From Dehalococcoidia bacterium (GTDB taxonomy: Bacteria; Chloroflexota; Dehalococcoidia; JACVQG01), in the NCBI GenBank assembly GCA_015661045.1, contig JACVQG010000127.1, positions 1 to 5,115 on the forward strand: 5,115 nucleotides of DNA. Reading direction: 5' to 3'. The notes under the pieces were generated by a model. That model was not told the origin of the DNA. It saw only the letters and a list, made by a program, of their open reading frames with translations, and ran no database searches. Shown piece by piece: positions 1 through 4,990 of the stretch; position 1 is the first letter of the stretch, and each line of letters begins with the position of its first letter. The position numbers were made by a program, and so were the translations under genes.

Positions 1-1
1 C

Positions 2-91
2 AGCGTCAATATCCAAAGGGATTTGTTCCACGGAGAGTGGAACTACACTATCTCTCCAGCCAGACCTCAAGATAGTATGTTTATTTCGTGA
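2..91 (+). CDS. C-terminal tail of a probable ISAzo13-like transposase (partial, 5' end outside window)
   Basis: The frame starting at base 2 is open from the window edge to a TGA at 89-91 and gives 29 residues, with FHGEWNYTISP in the middle. As I remember the family, a W-N-Y-T-I segment close to the C-terminus is typical of ISAzo13-type (DDE_Tnp_ISAZ013) transposases, which cut and rejoin DNA at insertion sequence ends. That is recognition from a short peptide, not an alignment. The frame starting at base 1 is also open, to a stop at 73-75, but its peptide looks unlike a known protein. If the call is right, the IS right end should lie within roughly 50 bases after the stop. Two inverted repeats overlap this tail: 25-31/37-43 and 47-53/70-76. 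Confidence 0.4.
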   Translation, partial: SVNIQRDLFHGEWNYTISPARPQDSMFIS

Positions 92-102
92 CAGGCCCTA
101 AG

Positions 103-131
103 AACCTTTTTGGAGGTTACCTTCGCGTAAC
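103..131. repeat. two overlapping small inverted repeats, possible IS end
   Basis: AACCT (103-107) pairs with AGGTT (114-118), and GTTAC (116-120) pairs with GTAAC (127-131). The arms share bases, so only one hairpin can form at a time. Their position just after the transposase-like stop codon suggests the terminal region of the insertion sequence. The other IS end is outside the window, so this cannot be tested here. They could also be chance short repeats. Confidence 0.25.
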
Positions 132-146
132 TTGAATAGACGTAGG

Positions 147-171
147 GTGGGTGAAGCTAAGCTCAACCCAC
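147..171. repeat. imperfect hairpin in left half of the MITE-like element
   Basis: GTGGGT (147-152) pairs with ACCCAC (166-171). After a two-base mismatch (GA against CA), AGCT (155-158) pairs with AGCT (160-163) around a single A. It resembles the common GTGGGT...ACCCAC dispersed palindromes of bacterial genomes. Confidence 0.55.
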
Positions 172-213
172 TGCATAAAAAGAGAAACAAGTGTGTCACA
201 TTACCGCATTAGC

Positions 214-252
214 GGTGGGTGTAGCCCCGACCAAATCGGGGCTACACCCACC
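214..252. repeat. perfect 17-bp stem, 5-nt loop hairpin
   Basis: GGTGGGTGTAGCCCCGA (214-230) is the exact reverse complement of 236-252, with loop CCAAA at 231-235. A GC-rich 17-bp perfect stem is far beyond chance. It has no downstream T-run (CTACAGGC follows), so it is not an ordinary intrinsic terminator on this strand. It lies at the right end of the element at 142-256. Confidence 0.85.
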
Positions 253-274
253 CTACAGGCTCATCAGGGAGAAT

Positions 275-376
275 ATGAGGACAAAGGGCGTCTGCCTCAT
301 TCGTATGCCGTCCTGGGAGCATTCTTTTTCCCTAACCACCAAGCTGATGGCTAGGGTCGCCAAGGAAGGAATGTGA
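275..376 (+). other. small open frame of 33 codons ahead of the HEPN-like gene, doubtful
   Basis: ATG at 275 is preceded very closely by AGGGAG (266-271). The frame ends with TGA at 374-376, three bases before the GTG start of the next gene. The peptide (MRTKGVCLIRMPSWEH...) matches nothing I recognise. It could be a leader peptide, a remnant of a broken gene or chance. The rest of 257-379 shows no clear promoter. Confidence 0.15.
363..370 (+). promoter_or_regulatory. ribosome binding site for the GTG start at 380
   Basis: AGGAAGGA ends 9 bases before GTG 380. The preceding in-frame codon but one is TGA (374-376), so GTG 380 is the first possible start. The next in-frame GTG (398) has no Shine-Dalgarno match. 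The site therefore fixes the start. Confidence 0.7.
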
Positions 377-379
377 CAG

Positions 380-1084
380 GTGAGGCCTGCGAACGTTGTG
401 GCAAACGATCAATTTAACCTATACGAAGTTGTCAAGAAAAAGCTTAAAGCTTCAGCGGACAAACTTGAAGCTCTGCACCCATTCTGGGTGCCAAATAACG
501 ATGCCAGGATTTCTTGGTTCCTTGGAGCAATTAACGTCTTGGTTATGACCCAAATTGAGTGCTTGGTTATCGCAAAATACTTGAGTCGTAAGGATTGGTG
601 GCAGGGACAATCGCAAATCAGCGGCGACCTGGAAACAGTTCCCATCTTTTTGAATGAATACGATATACACATTCGACTCTGGACATTCCACAGCATTTTC
701 TTCCAATTAGAGGAGTCATTGAGACAGGTCATCAAACTCCGAGACCCAGTAAAATATAATGAGTGCCAGACCAACTGGCCAGGACTATACAACTTCCTTC
801 TAAAGGAAACTGGATTGACCAAATATTGTCCGTTGTTCAAACTCATAGCGCATACAAGGAATACCATCCATAATAACGGAGTATTCAGGCCTCCAAACGG
901 GAAAGATGTAGATATCGAGTGGGAAGGCAAAATGTTCCAGTTCTGCGTTGACAGGAGGATTCGTTGGTTCACGCATGATACTCTGCGGCAATTTATAATT
1001 TGGTTAAACCAAGTCATGCTTGATATTATGCTTTCTGAAACAGTGGGCACTGTGCCAAAGATTGAAAGGTTCAAAGGAGAATGA
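380..1084 (+). CDS. hypothetical protein with HEPN-like RNxxHN motif
   Basis: The product has 234 residues, is soluble and looks mostly helical, with no signal peptide or clear membrane segment. The function is unknown. Residues 159-167 read TRNTIHNNG, a conserved-looking R160-N161...H164-N165 cluster, followed by GVFRPPNG. An earlier helix at about 104-119 (HSIFFQLEESLRQVIK) supplies acidic residues and R115. That arrangement, a helix with acidic residues then an R-N-x-x-H motif, recalls HEPN ribonuclease or HEPN-like proteins. However, the classical spacing is R-x4-6-H and here it is R-x3-H, so membership is uncertain. I recall similar RNTIHNNG proteins annotated only as hypothetical. It stands alone between a MITE-like element and an activase relic, with no partner gene in the same direction close by. 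A 230-codon frame on the opposite strand (409-1101) is an antisense shadow. Confidence 0.75.
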   Translation: MRPANVVANDQFNLYEVVKKKLKASADKLEALHPFWVPNNDARISWFLGAINVLVMTQIECLVIAKYLSRKDWWQGQSQISGDLETVPIFLNEYDIHIRLWTFHSIFFQLEESLRQVIKLRDPVKYNECQTNWPGLYNFLLKETGLTKYCPLFKLIAHTRNTIHNNGVFRPPNGKDVDIEWEGKMFQFCVDRRIRWFTHDTLRQFIIWLNQVMLDIMLSETVGTVPKIERFKGE

Positions 1085-1128
1085 GTCTCCCAACATTTCA
1101 TTACTCTTGAGTTATGTACTCTGATTTT

Positions 1129-1153
1129 ATGGCAAGCAAATAATGTTTGCCGT
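1129..1153. repeat. hairpin after the HEPN-like gene, weak terminator candidate
   Basis: GGCAAGCA (1131-1138) pairs with TGTTTGCC (1144-1151) with one G-T wobble around loop AATAA. AT/GT on the flanks extend it to about 10 bp with a second wobble. The following bases (TACCTCTTCT) are pyrimidine-rich but not a T-run, so termination is only possible, not shown. Confidence 0.3.
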
Positions 1154-1191
1154 TACCTCTTCTGACGCAAATAACTAGCCCAAAAAGATTC

Positions 1192-1195
1192 GGAG
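1192..1195 (+). promoter_or_regulatory. retained Shine-Dalgarno of the truncated activase copy
   Basis: GGAG lies 8 bases before ATG 1204, a normal spacing. The truncated copy may therefore still be translated. The intact copy at 2113 has different upstream sequence, so this leader was not duplicated with the coding part. Confidence 0.4.
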
Positions 1196-1203
1196 ACTGT
1201 CCA

Positions 1204-1317
1204 ATGTTCTTTGTAGGCATTGATATCGGCTCCACCATGACCAAGATGGCCGTTATGAAAAGGCTGAGCATTCAAAGTCAATCCTGTACTATCCCGATAG
1301 CCAGCTTGAACTGTTAA
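1204..1317 (+). pseudogene. 5' remnant of a BadF/HgdC-type activase gene
   Basis: ATG 1204 begins the peptide MFFVGIDIGSTMTKMAVMK. It matches residues 1-19 of the intact activase at 2113 (MFFAGIDIGSTMTKVAIMN), with 50 of 57 bases identical by eye. The differences include synonymous changes (TTT/TTC, GAT/GAC, TCC/TCT) and mostly conservative replacements (V/A, M/V, V/I, K/N). Similarity ends abruptly after base 1260. The frame continues through 18 unrelated codons to TAA 1315-1317, giving 37 residues against about 270 for the family. It keeps the first phosphate-binding loop (GIDIGST) but lacks both iron-sulfur cysteines, so it cannot be an active enzyme. It is either the head of a diverged tandem paralogue whose remainder was deleted or a recombination scar. 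The intact gene lies 900 bp downstream, beyond the DUF433/DUF5615 pair. Confidence 0.8.
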
Positions 1318-1322
1318 CGGTT
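1309..1322. promoter_or_regulatory. near-perfect palindrome over the -35 box, candidate operator
   Basis: AACTGTTAACGGTT is a 14-base palindrome with one non-matching pair (T against G), centred on GTTAAC. Its right edge shares the TT of the -35 hexamer at 1321. Toxin-antitoxin modules are commonly repressed by their own antitoxin bound at such a position. Binding by the DUF433 protein is inference. Confidence 0.35.
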
Positions 1323-1349
1323 GATAAATCGTTTGGGTGTAGCTATAAT
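1321..1349 (+). promoter_or_regulatory. sigma70-type promoter of the DUF433/DUF5615 pair
   Basis: TTGATA (1321-1326, five of six consensus bases) and TATAAT (1344-1349, perfect) are separated by 17 bases. Transcription would begin near 1356, only about 12 bases before ATG 1368. The message would start at or inside the AGGG (1355-1358) Shine-Dalgarno, giving a very short leader. Two GTGTAG copies (1337-1342, 1351-1356) flank the -10 box. Confidence 0.75.
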
Positions 1350-1367
1350 CGTGTAGGGTAAAAGAAT

Positions 1368-1685
1368 ATGGCATTAAAAACAAAGACAGAACACCCCCAT
1401 ATTGTCAGGGTTAAGGAGATACGCGGTGGGCGTCCTGTCATAAAAGACACGGGTATAGAGGTCGCACTTATAGTTAAGCTCCATAAAATGGGGGAGTCCG
1501 TAGACGAAATACTCGCCCTGTATCCCCATCTCGCTCCGGCTGCGGTTTACGATGCACTGAGCTATTATCACGATCATCAAAAAGAAATAGAGCATCTCAT
1601 AGCCGACCAGGACATTCAAGTTATACTAGAACAAAATGACCTCACCATTGACAGTCAAGGGCATATTCTTCCGAGAATCAAATAG
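1368..1685 (+). CDS. DUF433 family protein, probable antitoxin
   Basis: The product has 105 residues. The core is a DUF433 domain (Pfam PF04255): I13-V-R-V-K-E-I followed by GGRPVIKDTGIEV (20-32), the usual signature after the first strand. A helix-turn-helix-like stretch follows, GESVDEILALYPHLAPAAVYDAL in two parts at 42-64. The family is commonly paired with DUF5615 PIN-like proteins and is thought to act as the antitoxin and DNA-binding repressor of the pair. The tail at 75-105 (IADQDIQVILEQND...) may hold the toxin-binding segment, which is inference. The start at ATG 1368 is the first after an in-frame TAA (1359-1361) and has AGGG 9 bases upstream. The TAG stop is immediately followed by the partner's start codon in the same frame. 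A strong promoter lies just upstream, with a possible autoregulatory palindrome. Confidence 0.88.
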   Translation: MALKTKTEHPHIVRVKEIRGGRPVIKDTGIEVALIVKLHKMGESVDEILALYPHLAPAAVYDALSYYHDHQKEIEHLIADQDIQVILEQNDLTIDSQGHILPRIK

Positions 1686-2051
1686 GTGTCACTGAGGCTC
1701 TATTTAGACGAAAATATTACTCCGGTCCTTGCCCAGCAACTCCGAAGACGCGGTTTCGACGTAGTTAGCGCCAGTGAAGTGGGGATGCTGGCGAAGACCG
1801 ACGAAGAGCAACTAGAGTATGCTTCCAACAATGGCAGAGTTCTGCTGACCTTTGACACAGATTTCATACCCATCGTAGTTAGATGGCTGTCAAATGGAAG
1901 ACATCACAATGGCATCGTTATTTCCAAGGAAGTAAAAAGAGACCAAACTGGTGAATTAGTTAAACTCTGTTCCATGTTCCTCAGTCAAGTTCGAAATGAT
2001 GAAGCGACAGATGCTATATTCTTCCTACAACAATTCAAACGTGTGATTTGA
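1686..2051 (+). CDS. DUF5615 PIN-like protein, probable toxin nuclease
   Basis: The product has 121 residues and the usual DUF5615 form of a PIN-fold protein. It opens with MSLRLYLDENITPVLAQQLR, with acidic D8-E9. GFDVVSASEVGM (23-34) is followed by TDEEQLEYA (38-46, D39/E40/E41), then RVLLTFDTDF with D57 and D59. These acidic positions are the expected metal site of a VapC-like ribonuclease. The RNA target cannot be read from the sequence. GIVI (76-79) is the usual core strand. The start is GTG 1686, directly after the DUF433 stop and in the same frame, with only a weak GAGA upstream. Translation therefore probably depends on ribosomes finishing the antitoxin gene. Such coupling would keep toxin below antitoxin. 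The frame is intact, and all key acidic residues appear present. Confidence 0.88.
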   Translation: MSLRLYLDENITPVLAQQLRRRGFDVVSASEVGMLAKTDEEQLEYASNNGRVLLTFDTDFIPIVVRWLSNGRHHNGIVISKEVKRDQTGELVKLCSMFLSQVRNDEATDAIFFLQQFKRVI

Positions 2052-2090
2052 AGTCTCGTGCATGCCTCCCGCAACAGAAACTAACACAAC

Positions 2091-2097
2091 AAGGGGT
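2091..2097 (+). promoter_or_regulatory. distant Shine-Dalgarno of the activase gene
   Basis: AAGGGGT ends 15 bases before ATG 2113, longer than the usual 5-10. An in-frame TAA directly precedes the ATG (2110-2112), so no earlier start exists and the spacing cannot be improved by moving the start upstream. Translation may be modest. Confidence 0.4.
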
Positions 2098-2112
2098 CTA
2101 ATAGTAAATTAA

Positions 2113-2937
2113 ATGTTCTTCGCAGGCATTGACATCGGCTCTACCATGACCAAGGTGGCCATTATGAACGATGGTCTAGTCGCCTCGGTTATTGGCCCGA
2201 CCGGGCCGGAGCACCGCCGCCTGGCCCATAAAGTCATGGAGTCCGCTCTCGCACAGGCCCACATCCCCGTTGAAGAGATAACCTATGTTATCGCTACCGG
2301 CTACGGGCGGGTCAACGTCCAGTTCGCCGATAGACAGGTCACCGAGATTTCCTGCCATGCTAAAGGGGTGAGCAGCCTTTTCCGGTCAGCCCGAACCGTC
2401 ATTGACATCGGCGGACAGGATTGCAAGGCTATCAGGCTGCTGCCCAACGGGCGGGTAAAAGAGTTCGTCATGAATGATAAATGCGCCGCCGGCACGGGAC
2501 GTTTCCTGGAGGTGGTGGCGCAGAAGCTGGGATTGAAGCTGGAGGAGTTGGGCGAGCTATCCTTACAAGCATCAGCCCCCGTCAAAATCAGCAGCACCTG
2601 CACCGTTTTTGCTGAGCAGGAAATTATATCTCATCTGGCCGATGGCGCCAGTATCGGGGCTATTGTAGCTGGCATTCATCAAGCTATCGCCGAACGTATT
2701 GGGAACATGGTGAATAGGATCAGGATAGAGCGGGATGTGGTGATAACTGGGGGAGGGGCCAAGAATATCGGACTGGTCAAAGCGCTGGAAGCCAGGTTGG
2801 GATGCCCTGTCCAGGTGCCGCCGGAGCCACTGCTAACGGGATGCATCGGCGCGGCTCTGCTAGGTAAGGAATATACTCTTCAGGCACAACAGCGGGGACA
2901 AAACTTGCCCATAAAAGAACGAAAGTTAGTGTCGTAG
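2113..2937 (+). CDS. BadF/BadG/BcrA/BcrD-type ATPase, 2-hydroxyacyl-CoA dehydratase activase
   Basis: The product has 274 residues, full length for the single-domain HgdC type (about 260-270). It belongs to the ASKHA ATPase fold. The homodimer holds one [4Fe-4S] cluster and couples ATP hydrolysis to injecting a low-potential electron into a 2-hydroxyacyl-CoA dehydratase or benzoyl-CoA reductase-like partner. Visible motifs are phosphate-1 loop GIDIGSTMTK (5-14), phosphate-2 IDIGGQDCK (97-105), NDKCAAGTGRFLE (121-133) with cluster ligand C124, SSTCTVFAEQE (160-170) with ligand C163, adenosine motif VVITGGGAKN (209-218) and LLTGCIGAALLG near the end. The two cysteines are 39 residues apart, as I recall for the Acidaminococcus enzyme. 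No dehydratase subunit gene lies in the window, so the partner is unknown and the gene looks orphaned here. The frame appears intact. A truncated copy of its first 19 codons lies at 1204. Confidence 0.93.
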   Translation: MFFAGIDIGSTMTKVAIMNDGLVASVIGPTGPEHRRLAHKVMESALAQAHIPVEEITYVIATGYGRVNVQFADRQVTEISCHAKGVSSLFRSARTVIDIGGQDCKAIRLLPNGRVKEFVMNDKCAAGTGRFLEVVAQKLGLKLEELGELSLQASAPVKISSTCTVFAEQEIISHLADGASIGAIVAGIHQAIAERIGNMVNRIRIERDVVITGGGAKNIGLVKALEARLGCPVQVPPEPLLTGCIGAALLGKEYTLQAQQRGQNLPIKERKLVS

Positions 2938-3085
2938 AATAACTTATAACCTTCTGGGCTTACTCCCTTAATTTAGTTTTAACTTTTAAGTTGTGGCCTT
3001 AACTTATGAGATTTGAGCTTTGATTTAACATCAAATTTCCCCTGTGCAATCTATCGAACAAAACAACAAATCCCTACCTATCTTA

Positions 3086-3094
3086 TGTTATAAT
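3086..3094 (+). promoter_or_regulatory. extended -10 promoter for the phosphorylase gene
   Basis: TGTTATAAT combines the TG extension (3086-3087) with a perfect TATAAT (3089-3094), followed by AT-rich sequence. No good -35 hexamer sits 16-18 bases upstream (the region reads like CAAATC), which the extended -10 could offset. Transcription would start near 3101, leaving a leader of about 23 bases. Confidence 0.55.
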
Positions 3095-3111
3095 AAAACA
3101 GTTTAACCCTT

Positions 3112-3116
3112 GGGAG
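3112..3116 (+). promoter_or_regulatory. ribosome binding site of the phosphorylase gene
   Basis: GGGAG ends 7 bases before ATG 3124, the expected spacing. It supports this ATG as the start, which also gives a protein beginning a few residues before the conserved FNVAYFSME. Confidence 0.7.
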
Positions 3117-3123
3117 TCCTTGT

Positions 3124-4860
3124 ATGGCTAACCTACCACGGTTATCATCTGCCCATCCATTTAACGTAGCCTATTTCTCCATGGAGGTAGGCGTTGACCC
3201 GGCTATGCCCACCTATAGCGGCGGTCTGGGCGTGCTGGCCGGGGATACGTTGCGTGCTTCAGCCGACCTGGGTGTACCGATGGTTGGAGTTACACTGCTG
3301 CACCGTAAGGGTTATTTTCGACAACACCTCGACGCCAATGGAAACCAAACAGAGATCCCCTCTATCTGGTCTCCAAAAGAATTCCTGGAACCGATGCCTT
3401 TCCAGGTGCCAGTCACCATCGAGGGAAGGCAGGTACTGGTAACTGCATGGCGCTACGTTATTTACGGTACAGGCGGCCATCCCGTTCCGGTGTACTTTTT
3501 AGATACGGGTTTACCACAGAATTCCCCCTGGGATCAGACACTCACCGACTTTCTTTATGGGGGAGATGAGCACTACCGACTATGCCAGGAAGTTGTTTTG
3601 GGGCTAGGTGGAGTAGCTATGCTCAGGGCTATCGGACACGACCGGGTCGGCACCTATCATATGAATGAGGGACATTCAGCCCTGCTCACCCTGGCCCTGT
3701 TAAACGAGAGGACTCAGAGCCAGAAGCGTAGCCTTCATGCTTTAACGAAAGTTGATGAAGAAGCCGTCCGGCGACACTGCGTATTCACCACTCATACCCC
3801 GGTTCCCGCTGGTCAGGACCAGTTTTCCATCGAGTTGGTACAAAGCGTGCTTGGTGAGGAACAAACTAAGATTTTACAAAATACCGGGTGCTGTATAGTT
3901 GGGGTTCTGAACATGACTCATCTAGCACTGGCTTTTTCCCACTATATAAATGGAGTCTCCCTGCGACATGAGGAAATATCCATCGGTATGTACCCTAATT
4001 ACCCTATAAACTCTATCACTAACGGAGTTCACGCTGTAACCTGGACTTCGTCACCCTTTTGTCAGCTATATGACAAACATATCCCGGAATGGCGCCACGA
4101 TAACCTTTACTTGCGTTATGCAATAAGCATCCCGCTCGATGAAATCCGCCAGGCCCATGAGGAGGCCAAACGAAATCTATTGGCTGAGGTTCAAAAACAT
4201 ACAGGTATAGCCTTCGACCCGGGGATATTTACAATTGGGTTTGCCCGGAGAGCAACAGCCTACAAACGGGCAGACCTGCTATTTTCTGATATAACAAGAT
4301 TAAAAAGAATCTCTCAGGAGGTGGGCCATATACAGGTTATTTATGGCGGTAAGGCTCACCCAAAGGATAATAGCGGTAGGGAACAAATTAAACGCGTCTT
4401 TGATGCCGCAGCTACTCTTAAAGATACCATCCGCGTTGTCTACCTGGAAGAGTATAACATGGCGCTGGGAAAGTATCTCTGTTCAGGGGTTGACCTCTGG
4501 TTAAATACACCCCTTAAACCCATGGAGGCATCGGGAACTAGCGGGATGAAAGCTGCTTTGAACGGAGTGCCAAGTCTGAGCGTCTTAGATGGCTGGTGGA
4601 TTGAAGGAAATGTTGAGGGCATAACCGGCTGGTCTATTGGCGAAAACTCGGCGACAGAGGGCAACCCCGACATCGAAAGTGCATCCCTGTATCACAAACT
4701 TGAGAGTATTATCGTTCCCATGTTTTATCAAAAGCAACTTGAATTCACAAAGATCATGCGCTGGGCGATTGCCTTGAACGGTTGTTATTATAACGCACAG
4801 CGAATGGTTCTCCAGTATCTGGAAAATGCATACCTGGCTGCCAGCAAAAACCATGTTTGA
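3124..4860 (+). CDS. glgP: alpha-glucan (glycogen) phosphorylase, short form
   Basis: The product has 578 residues. It removes glucose from alpha-1,4-glucan chains with phosphate to give glucose-1-phosphate, using pyridoxal phosphate, in the cytoplasm (family GT35, the TIGR02094 type). The N-terminal signature is FNVAYFSMEVG (13-23) and YSGGLGVLAGD (31-41). Next come YHMNEGHSA (178-186), FTTHTPVPAGQDQF (221-234) and NSITNGVHAVTW (296-307). GFARRATAYKRADL (372-385) supplies basic phosphate contacts. The cofactor site EASGTSGMKAALNG spans 468-481, with K476 as the predicted Schiff-base lysine, followed by DGWWIEG (489-495). All regions expected in the catalytic core are present and uninterrupted. 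The protein lacks the extra N-terminal DUF3417 domain of Thermus-like enzymes of about 830 residues and is shorter than animal or E. coli phosphorylases. It has its own promoter and probably begins a transcription unit continuing into the membrane protein gene at 4980. Confidence 0.95.
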   Translation: MANLPRLSSAHPFNVAYFSMEVGVDPAMPTYSGGLGVLAGDTLRASADLGVPMVGVTLLHRKGYFRQHLDANGNQTEIPSIWSPKEFLEPMPFQVPVTIEGRQVLVTAWRYVIYGTGGHPVPVYFLDTGLPQNSPWDQTLTDFLYGGDEHYRLCQEVVLGLGGVAMLRAIGHDRVGTYHMNEGHSALLTLALLNERTQSQKRSLHALTKVDEEAVRRHCVFTTHTPVPAGQDQFSIELVQSVLGEEQTKILQNTGCCIVGVLNMTHLALAFSHYINGVSLRHEEISIGMYPNYPINSITNGVHAVTWTSSPFCQLYDKHIPEWRHDNLYLRYAISIPLDEIRQAHEEAKRNLLAEVQKHTGIAFDPGIFTIGFARRATAYKRADLLFSDITRLKRISQEVGHIQVIYGGKAHPKDNSGREQIKRVFDAAATLKDTIRVVYLEEYNMALGKYLCSGVDLWLNTPLKPMEASGTSGMKAALNGVPSLSVLDGWWIEGNVEGITGWSIGENSATEGNPDIESASLYHKLESIIVPMFYQKQLEFTKIMRWAIALNGCYYNAQRMVLQYLENAYLAASKNHV

Positions 4861-4990
4861 GAAAAGTAATATCCGGGTTACCAGTGTTGGGGGGCGGTAT
4901 CTAACCCATCCAGAGAAGAACCTTTACTATAACAAGAAGCAGCTAAATGTTACCTTTATAGGAATAACGGGAGACGCCGATGGAATCTAG
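4853..4990 (+). CDS. possible small overlapping ORF, 45 aa, unknown
   Basis: ATG 4853 overlaps the last eight bases of the phosphorylase gene. The frame stays open to TAG 4988-4990, which is inside the next gene (start 4980). It gives 45 residues beginning MFEKSNIRVTSVGGRYL, with no membrane segment and no family I recognise. Overlaps at both ends could mean translational coupling. There is no Shine-Dalgarno before the ATG, and a 138-base open frame can occur by chance. Confidence 0.2.
   Translation: MFEKSNIRVTSVGGRYLTHPEKNLYYNKKQLNVTFIGITGDADGI
4969..4973 (+). promoter_or_regulatory. ribosome binding site of the membrane protein gene
   Basis: GGGAG lies 6 bases before ATG 4980 and sets this start in preference to the later in-frame ATG at codon 12. 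Confidence 0.6.

Larger units (their letters stand above)
142..256. mobile_element. MITE-like palindromic repeat element, about 115 bp
   Basis: GTAGGGTGGGTGAAGC (142-157) recurs inverted at 241-256, where the complement reads GTAGGGTGGGTGTAGC. That is 15 of 16 bases, with the first 12 perfect. Between and overlapping these ends are two further hairpins (147-171 and 214-252). GTGGGT-rich palindromes of this style are widely dispersed in several bacterial phyla, which I know generally rather than from a search. No long reading frame with a recognisable product lies inside, so any movement would depend on a transposase elsewhere. No target-site duplication is visible: the left flank ends in AATAGAC and the right flank begins AGGCTC. 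The element may instead be two adjacent unrelated palindromes. Confidence 0.5.
2938..3123. other. AT-rich spacer between activase and phosphorylase
   Basis: No gene is seen. AACTTA occurs at 2941-2946 and 3001-3006, and TAAGTT at 2987-2992 could pair with the second copy. AACTT/AAGTT (2981-2985, 2988-2992) also pair. TTTGAT (3019-3024) pairs with ATCAAA (3030-3035) around TTAAC, a six-base AT-rich stem followed by TTTCCCC. That is weak as a terminator. The right end holds the phosphorylase promoter and ribosome binding site. Confidence 0.5.

Noticed and set aside
25..76. Tandem hairpins (25-43 and 47-76) as a structured RNA or att-like site
   Set aside because: The stems are only seven base pairs each and lie inside the probable transposase coding end, without conserved motif or T-run.
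151..376. Two overlapping + strand frames of 61-67 codons across the MITE-like element
   Set aside because: They run through the palindromic repeat, and their peptides are translations of the inverted repeats. No family is recognised. Only the last 33 codons of one have any start signal, and that is weak.
409..1101. 230-codon open frame on the minus strand opposite the HEPN-like gene
   Set aside because: The composition is rich in Cys, Ser and Trp with no recognisable domain. The + strand gene has a good ribosome binding site, a start forced by an upstream stop and a conserved-looking motif, so this is an antisense shadow.
1153..1383. 76-codon minus strand frame opposite the activase relic and TA promoter
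   Set aside because: It is antisense to the activase remnant and to a strong + strand promoter, with no recognisable product.
3019..3035. TTTGAT/ATCAAA hairpin as terminator of the activase gene
   Set aside because: The stem is six AT-rich base pairs and the following TTTCCCC is not a T-run. It is too weak to call a terminator.
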